Below, one piece after another: positions 25,476 through 33,950 of a stretch of DNA of 64,000 nt. Each line of letters starts with the position of its first letter. Position 1 is the stretch's first letter. Source of the stretch: Prevotellaceae bacterium UBA6398. GTDB lineage: Bacteria; Bacteroidota; Bacteroidia; Bacteroidales; Bacteroidaceae. Location of the stretch: contig DJQA01000003.1 of NCBI GenBank assembly GCA_002437495.1, forward strand, positions 62,311 through 126,310. The letters run 5' to 3'. The translations under genes were made by a program, and so were the position numbers. The notes under the pieces are model-generated. The model searched no databases, had not been told where the DNA came from, and saw only the letters and a list, made by a program, of their open reading frames with translations.

Positions 25476-26753
25476 ATGAGTAATTCTAAAAAAATGAACA
25501 TCATTCCAATAATAATGATGTTCCTTCTTTTCGCCATGATTGCATTCGTTACCAATCTGTGCAATCCTATGGGCGTAATCGTAAAAACCCAATTTTCGCT
25601 GACAAACTTTGAAGCACAGCTGGGTAATCTTGCCAACTTCATAGCATACCTTGTTATGGGCATACCATCCGGCCTTTTGCTCAAGAAAATCGGCTATAAA
25701 AAAACCGCCCTCCTTGCCATAGCCCTTGGCTTTGCAGGCGTGTTCCTGGAGTATGTGTCGGGATGGGATTCAGTGCAGAATTTCTGGATTTACCTTCTTG
25801 GCGCATTCATAGCAGGCTTCTGCATGTGCATGCTTAACACGGTTGTAAACCCAATGCTCAACACCCTTGGCGGAGGCGGCAACAAAGGCAACCAACTTAT
25901 ACAGTTCGGCGGCGTGTGCAACTCTCTTGCCGCAACAACCGTAACAATTTTCGGCGGCGCACTCATCGGAGAAGTAACCAAAGACACCTCCATAAAAGAC
26001 GTAACCCCCGCCCTTTACACGGCATTGGCAATTTTCGCCATAGTGTTTGTAGTCCTCGCGCTCGTGAAAATTCCCGAGCCATCCACAAACGCAAGCAATG
26101 AAACCGCAACTACCGGAGCGTTCAAATACACCCACTTCGACCTTGGAATACTCGCAATATTCCTTTACATGGGAGTTGAAGTAGGACTTCCCACCTACGT
26201 GCTCCAGTATCTTTCAACTCCCGCAGACGCAGCCACACCGGGCTTGGGCATCAGCGCGGCCGTTGCCGCAACCATAGCAGGCGTTTACTGGCTCTTTATG
26301 CTGTGCGGACGCTTCGTGGGCGGATTGATAGGCGGTAAAGTTTCAAGCCGCACACAAATTACTGTAGTAGCCACACTTGTAATCATATGCACACTCATAG
26401 GCGTGTTCGGCCCGAAAGACGTTACCATAAGCATTGAGGGCGCACAAGTACCCACCTGCGTACTGGCCTTTGTCATTGCCGGCTTGTTCACCTCCGTAAT
26501 GTGGGGCGGCATATTTAACATGGCTGTCGAAGGGCTTGGCAAATACACCGAATTTGCAAGCGGAATGTTCATGACAATGGTATTTGGCGGCGCGCTTCTC
26601 GTTCCGCTGCAAGGATATATTGCCGACATATCGGGCAGCTTCATGACAAGCTACATTCTTGTTCTCGTATGCGCGGCATACATTCTGTTCTATGCGCTTA
26701 TCGGTAGCCGTGTAAAGAAAACCGAGAACCCGGAAAAAATGATATACGAATAA
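25476..26753 (+). CDS. Sugar:H+ symporter, FucP/GluP-type major facilitator (glucose/galactose)
   Basis: 425 residues with about 12 membrane helices. The N-terminal half has FVTNLCNPMGVIVKTQF and a loop-2 motif GLLLKKIGYKKTALL, as in the fucose/glucose/galactose permease branch of the MFS. The CMLNTVVNPMLNTLG segment is typical of the same branch. Position between galM and galK makes galactose and glucose the likely substrates. It is 50 bases after galM and is followed by a strong hairpin before galK. Confidence 0.88.
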   Translation: MSNSKKMNIIPIIMMFLLFAMIAFVTNLCNPMGVIVKTQFSLTNFEAQLGNLANFIAYLVMGIPSGLLLKKIGYKKTALLAIALGFAGVFLEYVSGWDSVQNFWIYLLGAFIAGFCMCMLNTVVNPMLNTLGGGGNKGNQLIQFGGVCNSLAATTVTIFGGALIGEVTKDTSIKDVTPALYTALAIFAIVFVVLALVKIPEPSTNASNETATTGAFKYTHFDLGILAIFLYMGVEVGLPTYVLQYLSTPADAATPGLGISAAVAATIAGVYWLFMLCGRFVGGLIGGKVSSRTQITVVATLVIICTLIGVFGPKDVTISIEGAQVPTCVLAFVIAGLFTSVMWGGIFNMAVEGLGKYTEFASGMFMTMVFGGALLVPLQGYIADISGSFMTSYILVLVCAAYILFYALIGSRVKKTENPEKMIYE

Positions 26754-26764
26754 TAAGTAACTTC

Positions 26765-26790
26765 GTCCGGTGGCAATATCGCCACCGGAC
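26765..26790 (+). promoter_or_regulatory. Perfect 10-bp hairpin between transporter gene and galK
   Basis: GTCCGGTGGC at 26765-26774 and GCCACCGGAC at 26781-26790 with a 6-base loop. There is no U-tract after it, so it is more likely an mRNA-stability or processing element, or a weak attenuator, than a full terminator. Confidence 0.6.
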
Positions 26791-26813
26791 CCCAAACCTA
26801 CAAAATAAAAAAT

Positions 26814-27974
26814 ATGAAATTGAAAATAGAAGACGTGCGCAGTCGTTTCATTAAGCATTTTGACGGCAGCACAGGAAACGTTTACGCATCGCCGGGACGC
26901 ATCAACCTAATAGGCGAACACACCGACTACAACGATGGGTTTGTATTTCCCGGAGCCGTTGAGCAAGGCATTATTGCAGAAATCAAGCCTAACAAGACAC
27001 GCAAGGTTTGCGCCTATTCGATAGACTTGAAGGACTATGTGGAGTTCAGTTTGGATGACGAGAAAGGTCCCTCCGCAACCCACTTCCGTTTTGTTTATGG
27101 TGTATGCCGTGAGATGATGAAGCTCGGTGTGCCAGTAGAAGGTTTCAACACTGCTTTTGCAGGCGATGTGCCCCTTGGCGCAGGTATGTCATCTTCTGCC
27201 GCTCTTGAAAGCACATTCGCATTCGCTCTGAACGACCTTTTCGGCGAGAACAAAATAGACAAATTTACACTCGCCAAGGTTGGTCAGGCAACAGAGCACA
27301 ACTATATAGGCACAAACTGCGGCATAATGGACCAGTTCGCATCGGTGTTCGGAAAGGCCGAAAACCTTATACGTCTCGACTGTCGTTCGTTGCAGTACAA
27401 ATATTTCCCCTGGCATCCGAAAGACTACCGTCTTGTGCTGCTCAACTCACAAGTGAAGCACGAGCTTGCCAATTCTGCGTACAACAAGCGACGCAAGAGC
27501 TGCGAGAACGTTGCCGAAGCTTTGAAGAGACGTTTCCCCGGAGTAAAATCTCTGCGCGATGCAAACTACGATATGCTTGAATCCGTAAAGGAAGATGTAA
27601 GCGAAGAAGACGCATTGCGCGCAAGATATGTAATCGGCGAGAAGTATCGCGTTCTGGAGGTTTGCGTTGCTCTCGAAGAGGACGATTACGAAGAGGTTGG
27701 GCGCAAGATGTTCGAAACCCACTATGGCCTATCAAAAGAATACGAGGTTTCATGCCCGGAACTTGACTTCCTGAACGATGTAGCCAAGAGCTGCGGCGTA
27801 ACAGGTTCACGCATAATGGGCGGCGGTTTCGGCGGCTGCACAATAAACCTTGTAAGCAACGATTTGTACGACAATTTTGTTTCAACATCAAAGCAAGCAT
27901 ATAAAGAGAAATTCGGCATTGAGCCAATATGCATAGATGTCGTCATAGGCGATGGTTCGCGCAGGCTATGCTAA
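26814..27974 (+). CDS. galK: Galactokinase
   Basis: 386 residues of the GHMP kinase family, making galactose 1-phosphate in the Leloir pathway. The galactokinase signature GRINLIGEHTDYNDGFVFP, the ATP-binding PLGAGMSSSAALE, the catalytic Asp in NCGIMDQFASVFG and the C-terminal GSRIMGGGFGGCTINLV are all intact. It ends the galactose operon and is followed by a strong terminator. galT and galE are not in the window. Confidence 0.97.
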   Translation: MKLKIEDVRSRFIKHFDGSTGNVYASPGRINLIGEHTDYNDGFVFPGAVEQGIIAEIKPNKTRKVCAYSIDLKDYVEFSLDDEKGPSATHFRFVYGVCREMMKLGVPVEGFNTAFAGDVPLGAGMSSSAALESTFAFALNDLFGENKIDKFTLAKVGQATEHNYIGTNCGIMDQFASVFGKAENLIRLDCRSLQYKYFPWHPKDYRLVLLNSQVKHELANSAYNKRRKSCENVAEALKRRFPGVKSLRDANYDMLESVKEDVSEEDALRARYVIGEKYRVLEVCVALEEDDYEEVGRKMFETHYGLSKEYEVSCPELDFLNDVAKSCGVTGSRIMGGGFGGCTINLVSNDLYDNFVSTSKQAYKEKFGIEPICIDVVIGDGSRRLC

Positions 27975-27993
27975 ACCCCAAAAACAAAATTCC

Positions 27994-28027
27994 ACGGCGT
28001 CTCGTTTGCGGGGCGCCGTTTTTATTT
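27994..28027 (+). terminator. Intrinsic terminator after galK
   Basis: ACGGCGTCTCG at 27994-28004 pairs with CGGGGCGCCGT at 28009-28019 (11 bp, two G-U) around a TTTG loop, followed by TTTTTATTT. Confidence 0.85.
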
Positions 28028-28038
28028 CCCAACCAACC

Positions 28039-28935
28039 ATGAACGCTTTGCAGCTGGCAGCCATAGTAGGCTTTGCTCTTTTTACGGCAATAACATTCTG
28101 CCTTGCGTTTTTACGCAAACCCAAACAGAAAGACCGTCATGTATCGCAACCGCCCGTAATTTCCGAAATAACATACTCTGCAAAAGAAAACCGGTACACC
28201 GTGCGCGGGAAACGGCTTATGCCTGTCAGTTCAGCCGTCAACTTGTTTTTTGAAACATTCGACAAGGAACGACGTGCTGAAGAAAAATCTGCAAAAACCG
28301 GCATACCCAAAGAGAAAATAATTGAAGATTGGGAAATGGCACGCGAGCGGGCAAGGGCCACAGGAGTGTTTCTGCACGAAGACATTGCCGCGTTTTTTGC
28401 CGGTTCGCGAATGAAAGGCAGCTTCCGCTTCACGTTCAACGGCAAATTTTCACAGACTGACGAAACCATAAGCCTTGAAAAGGAAGAAAGGCTATTCATG
28501 CAATTCATAAATGCCGTACCTTTGCGCGTTTACCGCACAAACTATCTTGTTGCCGACAGTTCCCTGCGGCTCGCAGGGCGCGTGGCGTTCATCGGAAAAT
28601 GCGATGGCGGATACGAGCTTTACGACTGGAAACGGCGCAGCGGCATTTCAGATGAAAGCGGAAATGCCATAACCCAAAACCCCTTTGGCAAAAAAGGGAC
28701 ATACGGACTTGAAAACATCAGCGACACGCCATTCTGGCACTATGCGCTACAGCTAAACCTGTACCGCGCCATTTTGGAAAAGAACTGCCATCTGAAGATT
28801 TGCGCAATACACCTCATAGATGTATGCCCGGACAAGACATCGTTCGCAAAGTTGCAAATCCCCTTGCTTGGCAAAGAGCTGCAAACCGCTTTAAGCCTCA
28901 TGTCAAAGCCCTCGACAGTTTTCCCCTCAAACTGA
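28039..28935 (+). CDS. Membrane-anchored PD-(D/E)XK-nuclease-like protein
   Basis: 298 residues. The N-terminus has one membrane anchor (LAAIVGFALFTAITFCLAF). The rest resembles the Cas4/RecB-type PD-(D/E)XK family: a motif-I-like GVFLHEDI with its His, then LAGRVAFIGKCDGGYELYDWKRR (DxK motif) and WHYALQLNLYRAIL (the QxxxY helix). The Asp normally found in the GxxD strand is replaced (AGRVAFI), so catalysis is doubtful unless a nearby Asp or Glu substitutes. The start at 28039 lies just after the galK terminator; the frame is open further upstream into galK, but that part is not coding. The function is unknown. Confidence 0.6.
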   Translation: MNALQLAAIVGFALFTAITFCLAFLRKPKQKDRHVSQPPVISEITYSAKENRYTVRGKRLMPVSSAVNLFFETFDKERRAEEKSAKTGIPKEKIIEDWEMARERARATGVFLHEDIAAFFAGSRMKGSFRFTFNGKFSQTDETISLEKEERLFMQFINAVPLRVYRTNYLVADSSLRLAGRVAFIGKCDGGYELYDWKRRSGISDESGNAITQNPFGKKGTYGLENISDTPFWHYALQLNLYRAILEKNCHLKICAIHLIDVCPDKTSFAKLQIPLLGKELQTALSLMSKPSTVFPSN

Positions 28936-29201
28936 GGCATTGCAATTTCACCCTAATTCGTCAGAAGGGATAAAACAGGCTTGGTTGCTTTTACCCGCTC
29001 TATGGCATAACCAGCCGGGCTGTTGCGGAAGAAGTGGCAACTCCGCAGCACACTACCCCTTGCTTCCTTAACACGGCACAGGCATATCATCGGCGAGGTT
29101 GCAAATCTTGCAAAGACAACATAACATTTTGATTTCCAAAAGGATGCTCCGACTAAACACTTCCTTTGTAAGAATTTGTTTTTCAATGGTTTGTAATTGC
29201 A

Positions 29202-29290
29202 GAAAAAAGGTCTGACGTGGTTTTAATTATGTCTGATATAATTTTTTCTATGTCCTATGTGGTTTTTCCCGCATCAGACATAGTTTTCGG
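29202..29290 (+). repeat. 21-bp phased tetrad repeat, copy 5
   Basis: Starts AAAAAAGG; cores at 29208, 29229, 29250 and 29271: AGGTCTGACGT, ATGTCTGATAT, ATGTCCTATGT, GCATCAGACAT, with spacers GGTTTTAATT, AATTTTTTCT and GGTTTTTCCC. It lies in the 490-base gap between the convergent PD-(D/E)XK-like and TPR genes. Bases 28940-29200 of that gap hold nothing recognised. Confidence 0.92.
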
Positions 29291-29335
29291 GGTGTTTGTG
29301 GAAAAGCAGCAGGTTTGAGGTTTGCGCCATTTTTA

Positions 29336-29355
29336 GGGGCGTGTGGCATACGCCC
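29336..29355 (+). repeat. Companion palindromic repeat, single copy
   Basis: GGGGCGTGTGGCATACGCCC, an inverted repeat around GGC, about 55 bases after block 5, followed by TTTACGCCCCCGCACAAAC. It is related to the pairs at 43188 and 60059. Confidence 0.7.
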
Positions 29356-29425
29356 TTTACGCCCCCGCACAAACTATGCGTTAAATCCGAAAAGCGTGCT
29401 CTTTTCTAATCCATAACTTGCGCTG

Positions 29426-30697
29426 TTACTTCTTTTTGGCTTGGGCGGCTTTTGCCGCAGCTTCGGCCTTTGCCTTCTCCGCATTATCTATGAGCCTTTC
29501 CACTTCTTCAAACTTGTCGCCCATATTCAGCGCAAGATAAATGTTATAAAGCGGGCGTCCCCACCACTCTACCAAACTCGGGTTTAATTTTCTGTAATGC
29601 TCCAAATATGGAAGTGCGTTGCGCATCAACTTATCTTCCTCGCGCTTTATGTTTCGTATTTCCACAAGTTTCATATCCGACCTCACCTTATCGCGTATAG
29701 CCGCCGCCTCGGCAAGATAAGCAGCCCCCACATTATAATATGCCTCGGAATAGGTGGAATCACTCTGAATAATGCTTTTCGACAAAATGATGCATTCGTC
29801 ATAGCGTTTCATTTTCAGAAACACAAGACTCCTTCCATACTGCGCCATAATCGAGCGCGGGTCGTGCTTTAGTATATTGTCGGCAAGAGCCATAGCCCGG
29901 TCAAACTGTCCTTCGCTGTTATAGCAGTCTGTAAGGTTTGTAAAAAAATAGTCCTGCTGCGGATATTCTTTTACCCCTATCTTTAAAATTTCCTTAAATG
30001 CCGCCGTATCGTTTCCCGCCTTATACAGGCGTGCAGTAAGTTCAAGTTCCTTTTGGCGGTATGTGGTATCCCTCAACGCCGCGGCGTTGTATTTGAAAAA
30101 GTTTTCTTTATTGTTGGTTTGAAAGGCGCAAACCGTGGCCCAATAGGCCGCCCGTTGCATATTAAGACTGTCTCTTTTGGAAATCTTTCCCCCGCCGAAA
30201 AGCGGAGTAGCACGTATGTCATAATACATCGAAAAATAGATATAAGCGTTAGCAAAATCCTTTTTGAGTAACGAGAACTGTCCTCCGTTGTAAAGATTTC
30301 CATATTGCGACCTCAGCAAATCGCCGTGAGAGCTTCGATACTTGTATTTAATCTTCTTCCTGCCTTTTTTGCTTGCCGCAAAAGCCTCCATGGTGTCGCA
30401 TCTTACTGCGTAATTGTACATATTTAGCACGCTGTTGAACAGTTTGGCTGTATCGTATTTTTCTTTCAGATACGCCTTTCGGTTCAGGTTGGAGTTAGCC
30501 ACAAGCCACGCCTCCACCCCATAGTGAAGCAATTCCGGGTCTTCTTTGAATTTGTCGTTTTTAAGGCAATTCTCCACCATTCCTATAACACCCTCGTTAT
30601 TGTTCTTCAGCAGCTCGCGTATTTGCCTGTATTCCTTTTGGGAATAAACAGAAGTGCCTGCCATAAGCAAGGCCATGAGAAATACAAACTTTTTCAT
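29426..30697 (-). CDS. Secreted tetratricopeptide-repeat protein
   Basis: 423 residues with a signal peptide (MKKFVFLMALLMAGTSVYSQ). The body is alpha-helical with TPR-like pairs, clearest around residues 250-340 (FFTNLTDCYNSEGQFDRAMALADNILKHDP and IMAQYGRSLVFLKMKRYDECI), and ends in an Ala/Lys/Glu-rich tail (EKAKAEAAAKAAQAKKK). The start at 30697 is required because the promoter (30723-30730) lies inside the longer open frame that begins at 30820. It is probably periplasmic and probably a protein-interaction scaffold; no specific partner is apparent. Confidence 0.78.
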   Translation of the reverse strand: MKKFVFLMALLMAGTSVYSQKEYRQIRELLKNNNEGVIGMVENCLKNDKFKEDPELLHYGVEAWLVANSNLNRKAYLKEKYDTAKLFNSVLNMYNYAVRCDTMEAFAASKKGRKKIKYKYRSSHGDLLRSQYGNLYNGGQFSLLKKDFANAYIYFSMYYDIRATPLFGGGKISKRDSLNMQRAAYWATVCAFQTNNKENFFKYNAAALRDTTYRQKELELTARLYKAGNDTAAFKEILKIGVKEYPQQDYFFTNLTDCYNSEGQFDRAMALADNILKHDPRSIMAQYGRSLVFLKMKRYDECIILSKSIIQSDSTYSEAYYNVGAAYLAEAAAIRDKVRSDMKLVEIRNIKREEDKLMRNALPYLEHYRKLNPSLVEWWGRPLYNIYLALNMGDKFEEVERLIDNAEKAKAEAAAKAAQAKKK

Positions 30698-30722
30698 AAA
30701 TTCTCTCCCATAAAAACACATG

Positions 30723-30730
30723 CAAAGATA
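30723..30730 (-). promoter_or_regulatory. Promoter -7 element of the TPR gene
   Basis: TATCTTTG on the minus strand, 26 bases before the start at 30697. It decides against the longer open frame. Confidence 0.65.
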
Positions 30731-30845
30731 ATTATTTATAATGAAACACAGTCTGCGCCGATTCTCCAAAGCCCCCTGCGGGGAACGCACACACAAGGCA
30801 AGCAAGGTTTTTCGCCACACAAGGAATTATCCCGCTTATTTTGAC

Positions 30846-30853
30846 TAAATTTG
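30846..30853 (+). promoter_or_regulatory. Promoter -7 element of the tsaB-to-rseP operon
   Basis: TAAATTTG, 32 bases before the tsaB ATG at 30885; the TTG at 30858 lies too close to be the start. Confidence 0.6.
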
Positions 30854-30884
30854 CAAATTGAATAAAAAGGCAAACCATAAAACC

Positions 30885-31577
30885 ATGTCATGCATTCTCT
30901 TCATTGAAACATCCACGAAAGTATGTTCCGTGGCAGTTAGCGAAGACAACCACATAATTTACCACAAAGAGGACTTCGATGGTCCCAACCAAGCCCGCAT
31001 ACTCGCCCCCATGGTTGATGACGCACTATCATTCGCCGACAGCCATGCCATACCGCTCGACTACGTAGCCGTTAGCGAAGGGCCGGGTTCGTACACCGGT
31101 CTCCGCATAGGGTGCTCCACAGCCAAGGGTATATGCTACGGCAGAAACGTTAAGCTCATAGCCGTACCCACGTTGAAAGTAATAACCGTACCGCTGCTGC
31201 TCTACCGCGACGACATTGAGGAAGACGCCCTGTTTTGCCCTATGATAGACGCACGCCGAATGGAAGTTTACTGCGCCGTGTACGACCGCGCCCTGCACGA
31301 AGTTATGCCCGTCAAGGCACAGGTTGTGGAAGCAGACACATTCACCGACATAGCCGGGGGCAAGCCAATATACTTCTTCGGCAACGGAGCCGAAAAATGC
31401 AAGGACGTGATAAAATGCCCCAACGCCCATTTTGTTTCCAACATAGAGCCGCTCGCCAGCAACATGCTTCCGTTGGCCAACCTTGCGGCACACAACGAAC
31501 GCTTTGAGGACGTGGCATATTTCGAGCCTTTCTATCTTAAAGACTTCGTTGCCACAACGCCCAAGAAACTTATATAA
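30885..31577 (+). CDS. tsaB: tRNA t6A-modification protein TsaB
   Basis: 230 residues. TsaB is the ASKHA-fold partner of TsaD in making threonylcarbamoyl-adenosine 37 in tRNAs. It starts MSCILFIETSTKVCSVAV, with the conserved VSEGPGSYTGLRIGCSTAKGIC and PMIDARRMEVYCAVYD. It lacks the metal-binding HxxxH of TsaD, as expected for TsaB. It is first in a six-gene operon with murA, rimM, dxr and rseP. Confidence 0.94.
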   Translation: MSCILFIETSTKVCSVAVSEDNHIIYHKEDFDGPNQARILAPMVDDALSFADSHAIPLDYVAVSEGPGSYTGLRIGCSTAKGICYGRNVKLIAVPTLKVITVPLLLYRDDIEEDALFCPMIDARRMEVYCAVYDRALHEVMPVKAQVVEADTFTDIAGGKPIYFFGNGAEKCKDVIKCPNAHFVSNIEPLASNMLPLANLAAHNERFEDVAYFEPFYLKDFVATTPKKLI

Positions 31578-31579
31578 CA

Positions 31580-32089
31580 ATGGAATATAACACAACAAGA
31601 GAAAAAATAATAATGCCGGAATACGGCAGACTTGTGCAAAAGCTCGTGGAATATGCAATAACAATCCCCGACCGCAACGAGCGCAAGCGTTTTGCAGAAA
31701 CCATTGTCAGAGTTATGGCAAACTGCAACCCGCAAAACCGCAACATACCCGGATTTCGCCATAAACTGTGGGATCACCTCGCCTTGATTTCAGGATACAA
31801 GCTCGACATCGACTATCCGTTCCCCATAAACAGAAAAGACAACAACGAAAAGCCGGAACGAGTGCCATATCCCACAAACAAGATAAAATACCGCCACTAT
31901 GGTCATCTTATCGAAACACTGCTTGATGAAATAGCCGCAATGCCCGAGGGAAAGGAACGCAACGAGCTCACCAAACTCGCAGAAGGACAAATGCGCCGCA
32001 GTCTCGAAATGTGGAACAAAGACTCGCTCAACGACAAGAAAATACACAAAGACTTTGAACGATACACCGGCAAAAAACAAACCCGATAA
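31580..32089 (+). CDS. DUF4290 family protein
   Basis: 169 residues. It starts MEYNTTREKIIMPEYGRLVQKLVEYAITIPDRNER and contains FRHKLWDHLALISGYKLDIDYPF, the DUF4290 hallmark found in Bacteroidota. It is a soluble, charged, mainly helical protein of unknown function. It starts 2 bases after tsaB and precedes murA by 18 bases, an arrangement that may be conserved in the phylum. Confidence 0.85.
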   Translation: MEYNTTREKIIMPEYGRLVQKLVEYAITIPDRNERKRFAETIVRVMANCNPQNRNIPGFRHKLWDHLALISGYKLDIDYPFPINRKDNNEKPERVPYPTNKIKYRHYGHLIETLLDEIAAMPEGKERNELTKLAEGQMRRSLEMWNKDSLNDKKIHKDFERYTGKKQTR

Positions 32090-32107
32090 AACACAAACAC
32101 TTAAAGC

Positions 32108-33415
32108 ATGGCCTCTTTTCTTGTAGAAGGCGGAAACCCGCTTGCAGGTGAAATAACACCGCAAGGCGCGAAAAACGAAGCGCTGCAGGTTATCTGCGCC
32201 ACACTGCTCACAGACGACGAGGTTAGGATTTCAAACGTTCCTGAAATTCTTGACGTGGCTAACCTCATCGACCTGCTGCGCCAAATGGGCGTCAGAGTTG
32301 ACAAAATCTCCAAAGGCGAATATGTATTCTGCGCCGACAGAATAGACGAAAACTATGTGGAAAGCGAGGAATTTGCCACACGATGCGCCAAACTGCGCGG
32401 GAGCGTTATGCTTGTAGGTCCACTGCTCGCACGCTTCCATAAGGCCACCCTCGCAAAACCCGGCGGCGACAACATAGGCACACGCCGTCTTGACACCCAC
32501 CTGCGCGGACTTGCCGCGTTAGGGGCCAAATTCGCCGTTAGCGAAAACAGCGACACCTGCCGCATAACCGCCGACAAAATAAAGGGAACATACATGCTGC
32601 TCGATGAGGCTTCGGTTACCGGAACCGCCAACATAATAATGGCTGCGGCAATGGCCGAAGGCATTACAACAATATACAACGCGGCCTGCGAACCATACCT
32701 GCAGCAACTTTGCAGAATGCTTGTAAAAATGGGCGCAAGCATCAGCGGCATTGCATCAAACCTGCTAACCATAACAGGAACGACTGCACTCCACGGCACA
32801 AGCCACACCATACTCCCCGACATGATTGAAGTGGGAAGCTTCATCGGAATGGCCGCCATCATGGGCGGCGGAATTACAATAAAAAGCACTTCGCCCGAAA
32901 ATCTTGGCATTATACCCGAAACATTCAAGCGTCTCGGCATACGGCTGCAAGTTAAGGGCGATGACATAATAGTGCCCAAACAAAGCCATTACCAGGTAGA
33001 CACCTTTATTGACGGCTCGATAATGACAATAAGCGACTCGCCATGGCCCGGGCTTACTCCCGACCTTCTTAGCGTGCTTATAGTTACAGCCACACAGGCA
33101 AACGGCACAGTGCTCTTTCATCAAAAAATGTTTGAAAGCCGACTGTTTTTCGTTGACAAGCTTATTTCAATGGGCGCACAGATAATACTTTGCGACCCGC
33201 ACAGGGCTGTTGTCGTGGGACACAACCACAAATTCCACCTAAAGGCACGGCGCATGGTCTCCCCCGACATACGAGCGGGCATAGCCCTGCTCATAGCAGC
33301 CATGAGCGCAGATGGGAAAAGCCGCATAGACAACGTGGAGCAGATAGACCGCGGGTATTCCGACATAAGCGGACGACTTAACAAACTCGGAGCTAAAATA
33401 CTAAGAATTGATTGA
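32108..33415 (+). CDS. murA: UDP-N-acetylglucosamine 1-carboxyvinyltransferase (Asp-type, fosfomycin-insensitive form)
   Basis: 435 residues. MurA transfers enolpyruvate from PEP to UDP-GlcNAc, the first committed step of peptidoglycan synthesis. It starts FLVEGGNPLAGEITPQGAKNEAL with the conserved Lys-Asn pair. The active-site loop, PGGCxIGxRP in E. coli, here reads PGGDNIGTRR, so the cysteine that fosfomycin alkylates is Asp121. MurA enzymes with Asp at this place are known to be active and intrinsically fosfomycin resistant. It is inside the tsaB-rseP operon and its stop lies one base before the rimM ATG. Confidence 0.96.
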   Translation: MASFLVEGGNPLAGEITPQGAKNEALQVICATLLTDDEVRISNVPEILDVANLIDLLRQMGVRVDKISKGEYVFCADRIDENYVESEEFATRCAKLRGSVMLVGPLLARFHKATLAKPGGDNIGTRRLDTHLRGLAALGAKFAVSENSDTCRITADKIKGTYMLLDEASVTGTANIIMAAAMAEGITTIYNAACEPYLQQLCRMLVKMGASISGIASNLLTITGTTALHGTSHTILPDMIEVGSFIGMAAIMGGGITIKSTSPENLGIIPETFKRLGIRLQVKGDDIIVPKQSHYQVDTFIDGSIMTISDSPWPGLTPDLLSVLIVTATQANGTVLFHQKMFESRLFFVDKLISMGAQIILCDPHRAVVVGHNHKFHLKARRMVSPDIRAGIALLIAAMSADGKSRIDNVEQIDRGYSDISGRLNKLGAKILRID

Positions 33416-33416
33416 C

Positions 33417-33950
33417 ATGCTTTTTGACGATGCCGTATTAATAGGAAAGGTGGCAAAGGCGCGCTCAGCAAAGGGCGATGTGCAGATTAACCTCACCAAC
33501 ATAACCGCCGACATGTTTTGCGGCGATTTCCTGCTTATTGATATCGGCGGACTGAAAGTGCCGTTCAAAATCGAGAGCCTTGACGAACGCGTAAACACCT
33601 TGTTCGCAAAGTTCGAGGAATGCCACGGAAACCACGGCGAAATCGCAGGACGCACTGTTTATTGCCGCAAAGAAGACCTACAAGGGATAACAGAAGATGC
33701 CATAAACCTCAACCCTAACATTCTGAAAGGATTTGAGGTTCACGACTCCGAGCTGGGGAACATAGGAACCGTAAAAAACATAGACACATCAACAATAAAC
33801 GCCGTTATATATGTGCAAGGGGAACAGGAGATACTAATCCCGCTCGCCGAAGATTTCGTGGAAGAACTCGACATAAACAAAAGGATTCTGCGCCTGCGCC
33901 TTCCCGAGGGACTTGTAAGCGCCAACGAAAAAAAATCCAATGAAAACTGA
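33417..33950 (+). CDS. rimM: 16S rRNA processing protein RimM
   Basis: 177 residues: an N-terminal beta-barrel (IGKVAKARSAKGDVQINLTNI and later GGLKVPFKIESLDER) and a C-terminal PRC-barrel (LKGFEVHDSELGNIGTVKNIDTS...EILIPLAEDFVEELDINKRILRLRLPEGL). RimM binds S19 and assists maturation of the 30S head. The ATG at 33417 follows the murA stop by one base; the upstream TTG overlapping murA is not needed. Its TGA overlaps the dxr ATG. Confidence 0.9.
   Translation: MLFDDAVLIGKVAKARSAKGDVQINLTNITADMFCGDFLLIDIGGLKVPFKIESLDERVNTLFAKFEECHGNHGEIAGRTVYCRKEDLQGITEDAINLNPNILKGFEVHDSELGNIGTVKNIDTSTINAVIYVQGEQEILIPLAEDFVEELDINKRILRLRLPEGLVSANEKKSNEN

Noticed and set aside
27952..28038. Longer N-terminus for the PD-(D/E)XK-like protein
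   Set aside because: It would overlap the galK end and the galK terminator; the membrane anchor starts cleanly at ATG 28039.
30698..30820. Longer N-terminus for the TPR protein on the minus strand
   Set aside because: The TATCTTTG promoter at 30723-30730 lies inside it, and the signal peptide begins at 30697.
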